The notes under the pieces: generated by a model | What the model saw: the letters and a program-made list of their open reading frames with translations, nothing else | Told to the model about the DNA's origin: nothing | The model's database searches: none | DNA from: Alitta virens | Lineage: Eukaryota; Annelida; Polychaeta; Phyllodocida; Nereididae | Assembly (NCBI GenBank): GCA_932294295.1 | Contig: OW028584.1 | Coordinates: 34,047,969 to 34,111,968, forward strand | DNA length: 64,000 bases | Direction: 5' to 3' | Program-made: the position numbers and the translations under genes | Shown here: in pieces, positions 1-12,142 of the stretch | Position numbering within the stretch: the stretch's first letter is position 1 | Layout: each line of letters begins with the position of its first letter

Positions 1-27
1 GGTGATTGCTCAATAGAGGGCGCCTCT

Positions 28-120
28 GTCATGGAGCGTCAGGAGTGACGTGGCCGCGTGCTTGGAACGTGACGACGGCCGTCACAAACGCATCAGAGGA
101 ACGTCAGGAAACAGCGTCTC
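28..120. promoter_or_regulatory. CGTC/GACG-rich island A
   Basis: About 90 bp with repeated CGTC, ACGTCA-like and GACG words in both orientations, in otherwise CpG-poor AT-rich DNA. A TAGAGGGCGCC word (14-24) resembling a CTCF core sits just outside. The composition resembles the other islands near 6.1, 11.0, 12.1, 15.4, 22.3, 33.8 and 36.1 kb. A regulatory role is inferred only from clustering and from lying inside the predicted engrailed intron. Confidence 0.35.
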
Positions 121-2782
121 GCCAAAGAGCAGACAGCAGGATGGGCAGAGGCCTCAAGATGCAGAAGATGCAGCACAGACCAGAACAGGGCAACTCAAAA
201 CTGCAGTAGACTCTAATAACAATTATAAATGGCATTTATCATTTTCCACCTTTCCATCCATATGAACCCTCAGCCCAGGTTCTCAGCCTAGGTTTCAGCT
301 AGATTTCAGCTAGGTTTTAATGATTTATATGATTTGAGAACAACTACTTTCCTGTGAAATTAGACATTTTCCTTCTAATTAGCCCAATAAAATGAACATA
401 AAGGACAGAATTAGGCCAAAGTGTCTATTTCTGCAATATATCCTAGGCCTATACACAAACACCCCAGAACCTACAAATCATAGTTGATTTGACTGAGAAA
501 CACCACTTTTGCCCCAAAACTGCTCACCCTTTTCTGCGACTGGTGTTGCCCTATTAGCATGGAAGTCATGTGACCTCCTGTCACCTTCCCATCATGCCCC
601 AGCAGCCCTCTTCTCGCGATAACTTCCCCCATTGACGAGAGTTCAACCTCCTCCTCAAAAACCACCAATATCATTCTCAAGTGCCGCCCGAAGCAATATT
701 TCCCAAAAAATCACATAAAATTCCAGGAGCTCGACAGTCATTGGAATTTGTCATGAAACATAAACTGGGAATGCAATGTGCTAGTCTGGCGATGTATATA
801 GGTTAAATTTATATAATAGTAATGAAATTAGTCTATATATATTTGCTGTTTTCTATATGTATACTTCTACAAGTTCCAAAAACACTGCTTTATGGATTGA
901 CAGCACAATAAGATAAATTAATTGGAAAATTGTTTTTAAACTTTTGAATATTTGCTCTTATTCATCAACTGTGAATCTGCCACTTAAATTTCCAAATAAA
1001 TACCAAAAAATCCCCCTACAGCTCACATAAACCCCTCAATTGCACTCTGATTGGCCCATAACACCCCACCCTCTTTTAAGGCCTTCTCACCCTTGAAATC
1101 ATCTTCCCCTTAACTGAGAGATCCCCCTATCCCATCAGGCTTAGGTACATAAATCAAAATATCATAAATTTGCATTAGGAGCTTGTAAGCTGACGTATCA
1201 GGCAGCACATTGCGCGGATTAGCTGCGGCGCCAATTGAGTCGTGGCGCGTGAAAAGCTCCCTCTAACGGCCTCCTAGCAAACTGCTGATAAGCAGACGAC
1301 ACCTACTGACATTCGATCAACAAGAACCCAACTAAAATCGAATCTGATTGGAGAAAACGTGGAATTAGTCAAGAAAATTTCACTGAAAGTTATTCCCCAA
1401 GATCTGTAAGAATAGTATAGATCTACACTCCTAAAATGTCAGTTTTCCTTCTTGGATATTACTGCCGAATGCAATGAAGTGTCGCCAAGGGGAGTTCAAG
1501 CACTGCCTTTTGACATCACAATGCTATAATAACATTGTTTGCAAACAGCCAGAACAGACTAATTAGGTTATGCAATAACTGACTTAAAACAAAAGAATAT
1601 TCTACACCTTTCTGTCAAAGAATTAAGAATGTTATAAAAAAAAACAAGTCTTAACTATGCAACTTAAGTCTGGTATTCCAGATACAATTTTGTTGCACAC
1701 ACAATCTTTTCAATCAGCTATGATGATGGGATCTCCGAGCTGCTCAGTATGAAGAGATTTTGTTAGATGCTTCTGAAAAATCCCAAATCCTCCCCACTCT
1801 ACCCCTTTTAGCATCTCCCCTTTAGTGCACAAATCCCATGATGCTTTGCTGCTCACTCACTCCTTCGCACAATTAAGCTCATCATTTTCAGTCAATTAAC
1901 TAAATCATTTCAACACTGTCCCACAAATCATTGGCGAATCAGAGGATCATGTTGGATTGAATGGTGTTAGGACGGACGCAGATTGCTGGAAAATGTGATT
2001 TTGCCCACAATAAGCGATCGTCTGCTAAGCCGCTCAATTTTGACTTTGATGGATCGCCCCCTAGCGTTAATTGCTTGTATCAGCAGCTCCAGCCTCGCTT
2101 CCAAAACATTCCATTATGGCTGACTGGCCAATCACTGTCATAATTGCAGCAGGCGCTTTCACAGGGCCCTGCTAGTCCATGTGTTTATAAAATCCACATC
2201 TATTAGTTTTCTTTTCAGCACTTAATTGGCTCTATATTAAGCATAGCTTTCATGAGTTTTTATGACACAATTGATAATGATAGTAAAATCAATTTGCTTT
2301 GTGGAATATACCTCCAATTTAATTAAGCCTATACACACACAATTTAAGAAATAATGTGAATTTTGACTATAAATAAACTCTGTTGCCTACATTATGATAG
2401 TCACAGTTAGATTCTATAGAAGTTTTCTTGCTTGCTTTCTTGGCAGCCATTTAATTTGCCTGTTTGCTTTCTTGCATGCTTCTACAGTATCTACACTGCA
2501 TCTATAGGCTAACATCATAGTAATATAAAACCTTTAACGATTTCATATAACATTATCAAAACAATTGTATACTTTTATAATTTAATAGCCATCTATAAGT
2601 ACCTGTCCAATAGTCTGGTCACTTACAACACGCTGTTAGTTGATGAACCAGCCGACAGGTGGAGTGCGAGACTCTCGCGTCAGGTCTCATCCCCTGCGAG
2701 ACTTCCTTTTACTTCATTAAATTCATTGAGATTCGATGCGTTTCTCACAATTGAAAGGACAATGGGGGGAGACACTATAAGA

Positions 2783-2819
2783 GCCACCTGGTGAGAGGGT
2801 TATTGGTTGCCATGGAAAC
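2783..2819. promoter_or_regulatory. RFX X-box with adjacent CTCF-like core
   Basis: GTTGCCATGGAAAC at 2806-2819 is a full match to the known RFX X-box pattern (GTTNCCATGGNAAC). GCCACCTGGTG at 2783-2793 resembles a CTCF core. Binding is inferred from consensus only. Confidence 0.4.
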
Positions 2820-3098
2820 AAGAGATCAGGGGGCATTTACCCCTCTTCGAATCGAGAGGGAGTTCCCTCAAGAAAAGAGGGAGAAAGTTTAAGAAAAGGA
2901 CAATTTTGAATTAGATATCTTTAGTAGCCATGGCTTTATTTTGTGGTTAGAAGTAAATTAAAGAAATAACCAATAGGTTTTTGTTATTTCTCAAGTAGAA
3001 CATCTGTTCACAGAATGCAGAAAATTAGAAATTAGGAATTTGTAGTTCCCTAAAGCAAAATATCCATGCATGGGAGAAAGTACAGCATTATACCCCAA

Positions 3099-3156
3099 CC
3101 TCACTATTAAGACCAGCATTGGTTATACACAAATAAAAGTGGTCTTAATAGTGAGG
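3099..3156. repeat. 17-bp perfect hairpin
   Basis: The arms CCTCACTATTAAGACCA (3099-3115) and TGGTCTTAATAGTGAGG (3140-3156) are perfect reverse complements around a 24-nt spacer. A related GTGAGG word follows at about 3169-3174. This could be the core of a miniature inverted-repeat element; a small-RNA precursor is a less likely alternative. Confidence 0.6.
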
Positions 3157-3360
3157 TGGCCACATTAGTGAGGTTTATATGCTGACATTCTGGGTTAAAT
3201 TATCAGGTAAACTTAAAAATATTATGGCCCTAAAGTAAAGCTCTATGTAATATGTGATTTTTTAAACTAACATTTTTATCACCATATTCTCAACAATCAA
3301 AATAGTTGTAACATGATGGCCTCACTGACATTTAAAATCTTTCCAAGAATTCATAAACAA

Positions 3361-3440
3361 ACTATCAGCTCTCTCTCTCTAGCTTTCCTTGTCTATCTCT
3401 GTCTGTCTACCTGCCTGTCTGTCTGCCTGTCTTTCACAAA
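3361..3440. repeat. CT and CTGT/CTGC simple repeat
   Basis: A CT run grades into TCTG/TGCC tetranucleotides. Open frames across it are low-complexity Leu/Cys/Ser strings and are not genes. Confidence 0.85.
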
Positions 3441-3720
3441 GGAAAGTAACCGTTATCTCCTAAATATATTACGTAATCCTTCCACCCCCATAATCGCATC
3501 ACAACGAGTGAATATGTTCACAAAAGACCCGAGTCTATGACACCTTCAAAAAGAGCAAGATTTCAATGCAGTCAAAAGCTCATTAAGAGTCAACAATGCG
3601 ATCACTCCTTAAAAGAGTCACTCGCAGGAGTCATTTTGAATGAGTCCCTTGAGTCAGGAGTGAAAGGGGTCAATCACCTGTTGAGTGTAGTCAGTCAGTC
3701 AGTTAGTTAGTCACTCACAC

Positions 3721-3817
3721 TATCTATCTATCTATCTATCTATTACTACTATTACTACTACTACTACCATTGCTGCTACTACTCCTACTACTACTACTAC
3801 TACTGCTGCTACTACTC

Positions 3818-3852
<35 letters not shown>

Positions 3853-3853
3853 G
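3721..3853. repeat. Compound microsatellite (CTAT)n then (TAC)n
   Basis: A short CTAT array is followed by an interrupted ACT/TAC trinucleotide array of about 100 bp with GCT interruptions. Confidence 0.95.
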
Positions 3854-4256
3854 ATTTCCTATCCCTACAATGTATATTTATAATTTACAGACTGCAATGT
3901 GCAGTGAGCTCTAGTTCTGCCAATTTTGAGGGCATTGTTTAATTGGCCAATATTTCTCTCCTTATATTCTTTATCACTTGTTTTCTTTTGGGAGTTAATT
4001 AAACAAATGTTTACATCGCACAACACGTGGACAATCAAAATGTTTGTTTTGTCTTTTGACTCTTTTCCTGTCTTCTGCATGGGTGGTATTTGCAGATTTT
4101 GACTTCTTTATTGTCTTGTGCTATTTTACTTGTAAACTGCCTTGAACCTCATAATTGCATTTTTGGAGCCAGATGATATAGATGAAGTGAGTCAGGAATT
4201 TTTACTAAAATTTTGTCAGTTGCTTCAATACACACAAATACCCTATTATTAGACAA

Positions 4257-4383
4257 CTAGATAGATAGATAGATAGATGGATAGATGGATAGATAGATAG
4301 ATAGATGGATAGATGGATAGATAGGTAGATAGATAGATAGATATGTAGATAGATAGATAGAAAGGTAGATAGATAGATAAATA
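4257..4383. repeat. (GATA)n/(GATG)n microsatellite
   Basis: A GATA array with GGAT and GGTA variants. The overlapping minus-strand frames encode only Ser/Ile/Tyr/Leu repeats and are artefacts. Confidence 0.95.
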
Positions 4384-6060
4384 TATTGTAGCTGTGGTAG
4401 TAATGAAAGTGAGAACAATGACCTACTTGCAGTAAAATTAGCATATAGAGTTGACACTATATATCCATGATATGAAATTCTTGTGGTTTTATCAATGAAA
4501 CTGAAGTTTATACCTGGCCAAAAACATATTCACATCTAGGTGGTCTATCAACCATTTTCACAGCTTGAGTCGAACTTTTACAAAGTCAAGGCAGCTCATC
4601 CAAAGCAAAACATTAGGCTGAAGGCAAATACAAGAGGTTAAAATACTCCAAATTAAAGAGTTGAAATTTTAGCAAGACCTACCTCAGTTACAAAGGACAT
4701 ATCATACTATATCTCATATTGTGTTTCAGCAAGAGGTGCAACTCTAGACCAACAAAGGTTTAACTCAACATAAGTCAGTATTCTTATGTTTATTAAGAGT
4801 TCTTTGAATTAAATAAACATAACTAATTGTTTGTTGTTTGGGTGGTAATTGTGTGAAATATGATTTTGAAAAAAATTGAAGATTTATTTGATGTGTTATT
4901 GGAAATTTTTGAAATGATTAATTATGAATTAATACGTCAAAAGAATGAATCAAAATAGTGTATTTTGAAAGAGATCAAAATATAGATTAAAATGAAAAAT
5001 ATAGATGATTTAAATTTGTTTAACTTGTGATTAATATTCATGAAATTATCAATTTGATAAGTTATTATAATTTCATGTAATTTAATAAAAGATGTCAAAT
5101 AATATCATGAAATTCATTTAATCTTAAAAATTTATGATTTTAACAACTAAAATATGCTATTGAAGCATTTCTTTAAGTTTTTGATCATTAAAAACAATAT
5201 TTTGATATATCATTCTGTTGCCCTATACTAGGCCATCTCACCTCAGGGTATCATACCCAGCCCTGTTGCTTGAGTTTGTCCTAGTACCCCACACTACTCT
5301 TTTGTTGCCCCCCAAAATAGTGAAATAAAACCCCGGGGCATTTATCTGGACCCTGGGGTGTCTCAAGCAAAGAAATCTTATTTAAATTTAGTCTATCGAA
5401 TATCATCGCTATATCACAATTATACCGTGTGCATTCAAATGGCTGTCACATCACTTGAATGTCTTAATACAGTCAATAATTTATAATATGTATGCAAATA
5501 GTGGATAAAATACTCAATTAAAGTGTATATAACACTTGAAATATTATTAACACTAAATATAGTACATTCATGAATTAATGTATGGGTGTGTGTTAACTTA
5601 GATGTTCAGGGATATTATTCACTCAACACAAAAAGTACAAGATGGTAAACAAAGATAGACTAGACAGCTTGGCTGTCTAGGTGTCTGTCTCTCAGTATAA
5701 TTACTGTCTGTCTTTAGCCTATCAGTCTGTCTCTCCGAGAAACTGAAATTTACACAAATATGTCACTCTAACGTTGAAAATTTCCCAAAAATATCGTTAT
5801 AGAAAAAAAGATAATTTATTTTGTTTCTTCTTAGTTATTATTAAACTTTGAGATTCACTCCAATCAAAATCTAATTTCTGAAATGATCGAAATTTGAAAT
5901 TTGACCAGAAATTATATTAAATAGAATGGGTGTAATCACAATATTACTAGATCAGAGGAAATGAACAAATATTTTGACAGAAATTTGAGAAGTGATGACC
6001 CAAGCAATGTCTATAATTACGAAATATTGGAAACGAGATAGTTTAATAAGCGACCAACAG

Positions 6061-6121
6061 ATGTCGTGCCAGCGTCTCATTTGCATGACGGACGTCATGC
6101 TAATCAAAACAACGTCATGAT
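6061..6121. promoter_or_regulatory. CGTC island B with GACGTCAT palindromes
   Basis: Five CGTC/GACG words in about 60 bp, including ATGACGGACGTCATG, embedded in AT-rich intron sequence. TGACGTCA-like words are the known CREB/ATF consensus; function here is inferred. Confidence 0.35.
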
Positions 6122-7465
6122 GATCATGTGATTAAAAACAAGTTTTGAAAAAAATTTTGCATCACAACACATTAATTTTATGTCATGTGTATAATGATTT
6201 ATATCAACATAATTTTTCTCGTGTCATTATAAAAATGTATTAAATATGCCACAAGTTTTAATTTCTATAAACCAACTTTTTCTAATTGTTATATATAGGC
6301 CTAATGCTATGCCTTATCATGATTTCAACTATATAATTTTAATCTTAAAATTTCAACAAAATATAATTTAACTTAATTCAGCAAATATATAAAACAACTT
6401 CATGAAGTTTTCAATGAACTTAACTAACTCAAAATAAAAACCTATATCCAGTTCAAAATATGTTGATACACTGCTCAAACCAGTATTTCGAACTGCTTAT
6501 AAGCCCATATAGACTTTCATTTGCATTGACATTTGCATTTTGGGGCTGATAAAATGCAAATGCTGACAATCTTGATAGCATACTCGGCAAATGCAGGATT
6601 GTGTGAAAATGGACCCCTATGTGATTAGAGCAAGCACAGAACTGGCAGAAAGTGAAACTGCCCCTTACATTATGTAAGAATGGAGTGGACTCCCAGGAGT
6701 ATGTAAAATAATGTAAAATAAGTGGAATTGATTTAATTCGAAAATTTTGAAAATATATATCATTATCTGTACATTTTATGATGGCCACAGACTGCTAAAT
6801 AATAATTGGCAGATATTGTTTTAGAAATGGCATATATCAGATATAAACTATGACGATTTTCCAAATTAAAGATTTTCAATGTAATTCGTCCATGTATATA
6901 TATCTCACTATACATAAGATGATTTCACTTTAATAGGTGAAGAATTTACCAAATGATATTAACACTCAAATTATTTAAGATTTAAAATGCATAGACCTGT
7001 GGTAATGATTCTACACAGATCATTAAATTTCTCAAGTAGGCCTAACTCGCATTTCTCAAAACTTTGCTAATTATAAGAAAAGTGTTGTCAGAAATTATAC
7101 AACTTATGGAAAGCCCTGATATCACAAGAAAAGTAACTAATGCAGTTTAGTGTCAAATATATATTACTTCGTAGGCCCATAGTATATAATACTGAGATGT
7201 CACTAGAAAAGTCACAAATTCAAGTTTTGAACTTTTCATGTCACCAAAAAAAAGAAAAGATTTGATTTTAAAGTGGTGTCATGATAAATGCATGAATGAA
7301 AATGACCTTGTTCAATCAATGATAAATGAAACAATAAATTGAATAGTAATACAAATACAATTACATGCAATACCCACATATATAGACCTACTGAAGGGTA
7401 GTAGGATGAGATGAACGGTAGTAATGAATGGTAGTAAAAAAGGATCTTACTTTTAGCTCGCCTAC

Positions 7466-8150
7466 CTGAGGAAGGCCTGTCAGAGTATCTTGTGCAGTAG
7501 ACCCAGGCTGGCCAGAGTATTTGTTGCCCATTGCTATCTGTGGTCGGAACCTGGGATTCTGAATTAGCAGGTGATTTCACGGGGGTGGTTGAGACGGGGC
7601 TAGAAGGAGCAGGGCTCGGGCAACTGGAGCTCCGCGAGGGTGAACTGGGCGGGTAACCATCGTCCGATTTGCCGGGGCTCGTTTGTTGGTAGTAGCCGTG
7701 TTGGTGAAGGGCAAGGGGTACTGATAAGCCATGGAAATTGAGTCCGAGTAGAGCAGGGTTATGTGGCGGGTACCTGTGAGTGCCCCCACTAGAGTTTTTG
7801 CCATTAGCACCGATATGATGAGGGCTATTGTGAAAGTTTTGAAGGTTTTGTAAGTTTTGGAGATTTTGTAAATTCTGTAAGCTGTAATTTTGCAAGGAAT
7901 GGATGGCGTGGGAGCGCGTGTCCTTTTCCTTTTTGCCAAATTCAGGACTCATGATGTCATTGATGAAGAAATTTGTCAGTCTATTGGGCTGGGGGAGCCC
8001 GGGGAAGGGCTGGCCGGGGGACCTCATGGCTGGGGACCCTGGGCGACTGTCCGCGGCGGGGCTGGACTCCCGGCTACAGGTCACTCTAACCTCTTCATTT
8101 TCGGAGTCAGATCCTTCATCTTTTCGCTGTACTGTTGTATCCAATGCCAT
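7466..8150 (-). CDS. en: Engrailed homeobox protein, first coding exon (N-terminal 228 residues)
   Basis: Engrailed is a nuclear homeodomain repressor used in segment, neural and ectodermal boundary patterning. What is seen: an acidic Ser-rich N-terminus; an EH1 Groucho-binding motif, TNFFINDIMSPEFG (about residues 59-72); an unusual run of LQN tripeptides (about 86-106); a Ser/Pro-rich stretch (about 165-195); and the EH2 Pbx/Exd-binding motif WPAWVYCTRYSDRPSSG (213-229). EH2 is essentially identical to fly and vertebrate engrailed. The start is chosen because ATG at 8150 has A at -3 and G at +4, with an in-frame TAG four codons upstream. The exon ends at CTCAG|GTAGGC within the Gly codon (phase 1), the intron position I recall for this family. 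A second donor, AAAA|GTAAGA, lies 15 nt further on (7450/7449). The homeodomain and EH5 are missing from the window. The family assignment is firm; orthology among any duplicates cannot be judged. Confidence 0.95.
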
Positions 8151-8620
8151 TATTGCATTCTATGGAAAAGACAAAATGATTAATCCACAACTTAATAATA
8201 AAATTCCTTTGCAGTCTTTAAGTGCTGTCACAAGAGTTGGTCTCCCTATAAAAGTATCAACAAGTATCTAGTACAAAAATATCCAGTTGTCAAGCACTCT
8301 TAAAACTCCAAATATGAATAAAACTGTCTCCAAAACTGCAAGTTTCCAAAATAATCCGCAGCCTGTTTCTCTGACAATCTTTGGAAACACAGTGACCCGC
8401 CACTCACGGTCCGCAGTTTAGTAGCCCAGCCTATGGCGTGACGTCACAACTGCTTGGCCAATCAGAAGAGAGCTCTCTCTTGATTGACACTGTCTGTATA
8501 GTGCTAAGCCACCGTATCAACTCACAACCAATGAGGAGTTAGTTTTGCTAAAATCAACAGTTACTGGATTTTAGATACTCCAGAAATTGCCATTGTTGCT
8601 GTCCTAGTTGACCAATCAAA
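8151..8620 (-). promoter_or_regulatory. Candidate engrailed 5'UTR and proximal promoter
   Basis: Immediately upstream of the engrailed start is a CpG-containing segment with a perfect palindromic CRE, TGACGTCA, at 8439-8446. CCAAT pentamers lie at 8458-8462, 8528-8532 and 8612-8616, 70 and 84 bp apart. No clear TATA box is seen on the minus strand, so the start of transcription cannot be placed; somewhere in 8250-8450 is likely. CRE and CCAAT boxes act in either orientation in known promoters. The assignment is by position and motif only. Confidence 0.5.
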
Positions 8621-10928
8621 TTTTTAGCTGAATTCAGAATTTAGCAGTCCACACTAGCTTAATTGGGCAATTAAGTACTATAGGTCAATTTATCAAGAAC
8701 AATGTAAAGTTCAGAGATTTGTATAAGTTTGTTCCAATAATTTTTCAGAACTAGAGCTACCAAATCATTTATTTAACAAATTATCAATAATAATTACATT
8801 ATTTTAGTATTATTAATTTTGATAATATTGTGTTAATTTTTAGCATTTTGCTTTCTTCCAAAGTCATAATTTTTTATCATGAGCATGCATGATTGTTTTA
8901 ACTTACATAGAACTAAAACATAACTGAATGCCACTTTTAAATTTCACATCAGAAATATCATCCAATATTCGATAGCTTTAAGTTAACTATATATAATTTT
9001 TATTGACTGTATGATGTCAAACATGACATATTTGTCGCAAACATGAAATACATTCAAATTCATTACTGAAACATCCATGCACTGTCAAATTTAGGTTTGA
9101 GTAAACTACTGACATACGTTTTAAGTTAATGGGTAAAATTCTTTATGACGTTTATGTCCCATTTCCTGTAACTATTTTCTCCAAATTTGCCGACAAAGTT
9201 TCCTTAAAAATCATTTGTGGCTAATATTACATCAATTAACGTAACATTTGAATCGATCGCAATAAATGGACTGTACCGTTTTCACTCTAGCTTTTTATTT
9301 ACCTTTAACCAATTTCTTCAACGTATAATTAAATGCCTACTTTTCTTAATAAAAGACTAACAAACCTTTTAAAACAGCTGCCTTTGGTTGAAATTCATGA
9401 CAATTAAGTTCGTTCAGACTTCAAAAAGTCGTCTGCTTTCAAAGCATTCCTTTTAATTATCGCCAGGTAGCGCACCAGTCACCGCACAAACATGAAGAAA
9501 AATAGTTAAACAGCGGGGTTAAAGAAAGAACCCTCCCCCTAAATGCAGGGTATGTAAATTACCTCAGAGGGGTGGAGTCTAAAACCCCCTCAAATTGATA
9601 CTGTACTTTAATGTACTTGCGAAGTATTCCGGAGTTATGTAGTAAAATCAAAGAACCACAAAAGTCAAAATGGTATTAATTAAGTTGTAATACATGGTAA
9701 AATATACTATATTTTCAAGGGAAAACTGAAATATTGAGTTTTCTGATATAAGTTGCAAGTAGCAATAAATCATATTTTTAGGTAGCCTGATGACACAGTG
9801 ACATAAAAATTTGGTTAAATAGTATAAAATATAAATAATATTATTATATAATAATAATTATTATAGTTTTATAAGTATTAGTCGAGTGATTGATCTTAGT
9901 TTAAGTTGAGAAATTTGTTAATTTTCCTAATATTCATCATATTCAAAATATTATGGATTATAAAAACCATACAAAATGGTAAAAATTCCGAGATTTCTCG
10001 TGTATTAATTTATAAACTTTACTCTGTTTTCGACTTATTTGGAAATGCCTAATTATCCTTTATGCAAATGAGGTGTCTGCACTTTCTCCCCTGGCCGTCT
10101 TTTCCATGTCAATTTCACGTAATTTGCATATCTGAGTCTGAGAAATGTGTTAATTGCTGAACGCTCAACAATTCAATATTTATTCCGACTTGTCATAGAA
10201 AGTAACACAATGCGACTCAGAACTCAAGCCATTTGTGAAATATAGGTTGTCAATTGGTTGTGGGGGTAATATTACTATGTATATTCCATTATGCAAGTGA
10301 TTAAAATTGACACTGTGAATATATATATTTATATTACATAGCATATATTGTTTGCAGAAAGTGCTATAGTATATATTTAATAATGAAAAGTAAAGAAATT
10401 CTGAAAATGTTCTGCCTAAAACTTGACATTAAATTTTACTGAAATTGATATTTTCAATTGCACAACTGATCTAAAAATTGCAATCAACAGGCAACATGAC
10501 TGAGAGGTTGAAATTTGAATCTAGGAGAAATCAGACCTATTTATTAAGTTTTAATATAGAAAACTGTAAAGGTATACATTTAGAATAATTTAAATTTATT
10601 ATCCAGAAATGGAAATTTCACAGAATTTAGATATAGCACACATTCCAACATGTTATGCAACAAACCTGACTTTTACAAAATACCAACTAGATTACAGTAA
10701 AGAACAAATAGATTACTAACTGCAAACTTCACTCAGGTACTAATCACAGGTAATTACCACAGATTACCCATAGACTAGCGAGTGGTTCATATAGCTCTAA
10801 TTAACTTAAATCAATTTCAAACAAACTATTACCAAGTTGAGAAAGTGTGCTATCGGCTAGAAGAATTTAATTGAATTAAATTGAATCGCTGTTTACAGTA
10901 AAACACATCGGAATAGTATAGAATCTGA

Positions 10929-11068
10929 GATACGTCACAAACAGCGTAGTGCGTAGCGACATCAAAGGGCACGTGATTGCGTCGCGCGTCGTGGGCAGCG
11001 TCTTGCGGGCCGTCTTCAGAGGGACCGTCTTATTAAAACGCTGATGGAATTCCCAGAGACGTGACGTT
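10929..11068. promoter_or_regulatory. CGTC/GACG island C
   Basis: Dense CpG words (GCGTAG, GCGTCG, CGCGTCG, CCGTCTT, GACGTGACG) in 140 bp, about 2.8 kb upstream of engrailed, with one CACGTG E-box at about 10971-10976. Candidate regulatory element by composition and position. Confidence 0.35.
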
Positions 11069-12061
11069 ATGCAGATGAGGGGAAAATGGCCGAGCTGTGT
11101 TTTAAGGCATTTCTCATGGAATTGGAAGTTATCAGAGGAAATATCTGAATTTTCTCAATGAATAAGATATCTGAGATTAGGGTATCAACAGAGGTATTTC
11201 TCACAGTATTGGCTGATATAAATACAATATGGATCCACAGATATATAATATTGCTATACAAGTATAGGACTTAACTTTAAGGAAACCTCACTTAAATGCT
11301 GCCTCTTAAATTAAATTAAGAATTCATCGCATGTATATTATGTACATATAGTCGTGTTAAGTATATAGGCCTATAGTCATTATACACAGAATTTTATCAT
11401 TAGCTTTCATTCCTATCATAACTTTCCTGTGCCTTTCATAGACTATCAATTTTTGAAATTTATTTGTAATACATTCAATTCTGCATTTGGAATTTATCTA
11501 TAATACTTTAAATTTGTGTTTTGATAATCTTGAATAATATGTATACCATATGTGTATGAATCAAATATATATATATATCAATAAATTCTTAAGATATTTA
11601 TTTGTTATATTAGAGTAAGTTTTGTTAAATTTGGGTGAACTTCATGATGAATGTTTTGCATGGACCTAGTTGCATCCAGATTTTTTAATCTCAGAAATTT
11701 TTGTCAATCACTTTTCCTTAACCTCCAATATTTTAATGTATACAAGATACAGGAAGCTGCAGTTTCTGTTAATTTCACTAACAAGCCCCTCAGACAGATG
11801 GAGTGTCAAGTTGAAAATACAATGATTTAAGAGATGCTGATTCACAGAAGTCTTTTCAGCCTGGTTAGAGGAAAGATTGATCCATTTTTAAGTGAAACAA
11901 GACCTGGAAAGTCGACTTTTTTGCTGATCAAAGAATCTGTTGGCTTACAGACATGATGTGGTGTGTTCAACGCAAGTTTAATTGCTGAAAAAAAGTTAGA
12001 AAAACACTTTTTCATGATTGTGAACTTTTCAAGGTGTATAACTGAACGTGTGGGATGAAAG

Positions 12062-12142
12062 GGCGCAAGACGCGGGTTTCGTTCCGTTTTGACGCTCCCC
12101 ACGACGTTTTTACGTAACGTCCGAGCGTCAGAAGTTGCGTCT
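12062..12142. promoter_or_regulatory. CGTC/GACG island D
   Basis: Contains GACGCG, GACGCTC, ACGACG, ACGTAACGTC, AGCGTCA and GCGTC within 80 bp. Same character as the other islands. It overlaps an uncharacterised minus-strand open frame, which I regard as chance. Confidence 0.35.

Larger units (their letters stand above)
1..7465 (-). other. en: engrailed intron 1 (partial, contains no homeobox exon)
   Basis: Everything to the left of the engrailed donor should be intron, because the gene reads leftward and the next exon must encode the homeodomain. I looked on the minus strand for a homeodomain-length open frame (WFQNKR-type helix 3) and found none, so the acceptor lies outside the window. 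The block is AT-rich and non-coding. It contains a CGTC-rich island at each end (28-120 and 6061-6121), an RFX X-box at 2806-2819, a hairpin at 3099-3156, a GAGTCA cluster at 3587-3656 and tetranucleotide/trinucleotide repeats at 3361-3440, 3721-3853 and 4257-4383. No exon is visible in the rest. Confidence 0.7.

Noticed and set aside
6453..6788. 111-codon minus frame inside the engrailed intron
   Set aside because: No homology recognised; not a homeodomain, so not the missing exon.
1..7235. Search for the engrailed homeobox exon
   Set aside because: No minus-strand frame encodes a homeodomain, so the second exon must lie outside the window.
7577..8271. Frames on both strands overlapping the engrailed exon (7577-7939 minus, 7890-8183 and 7903-8271 plus)
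   Set aside because: Shadows of the engrailed coding exon; their residues are unlike any family.
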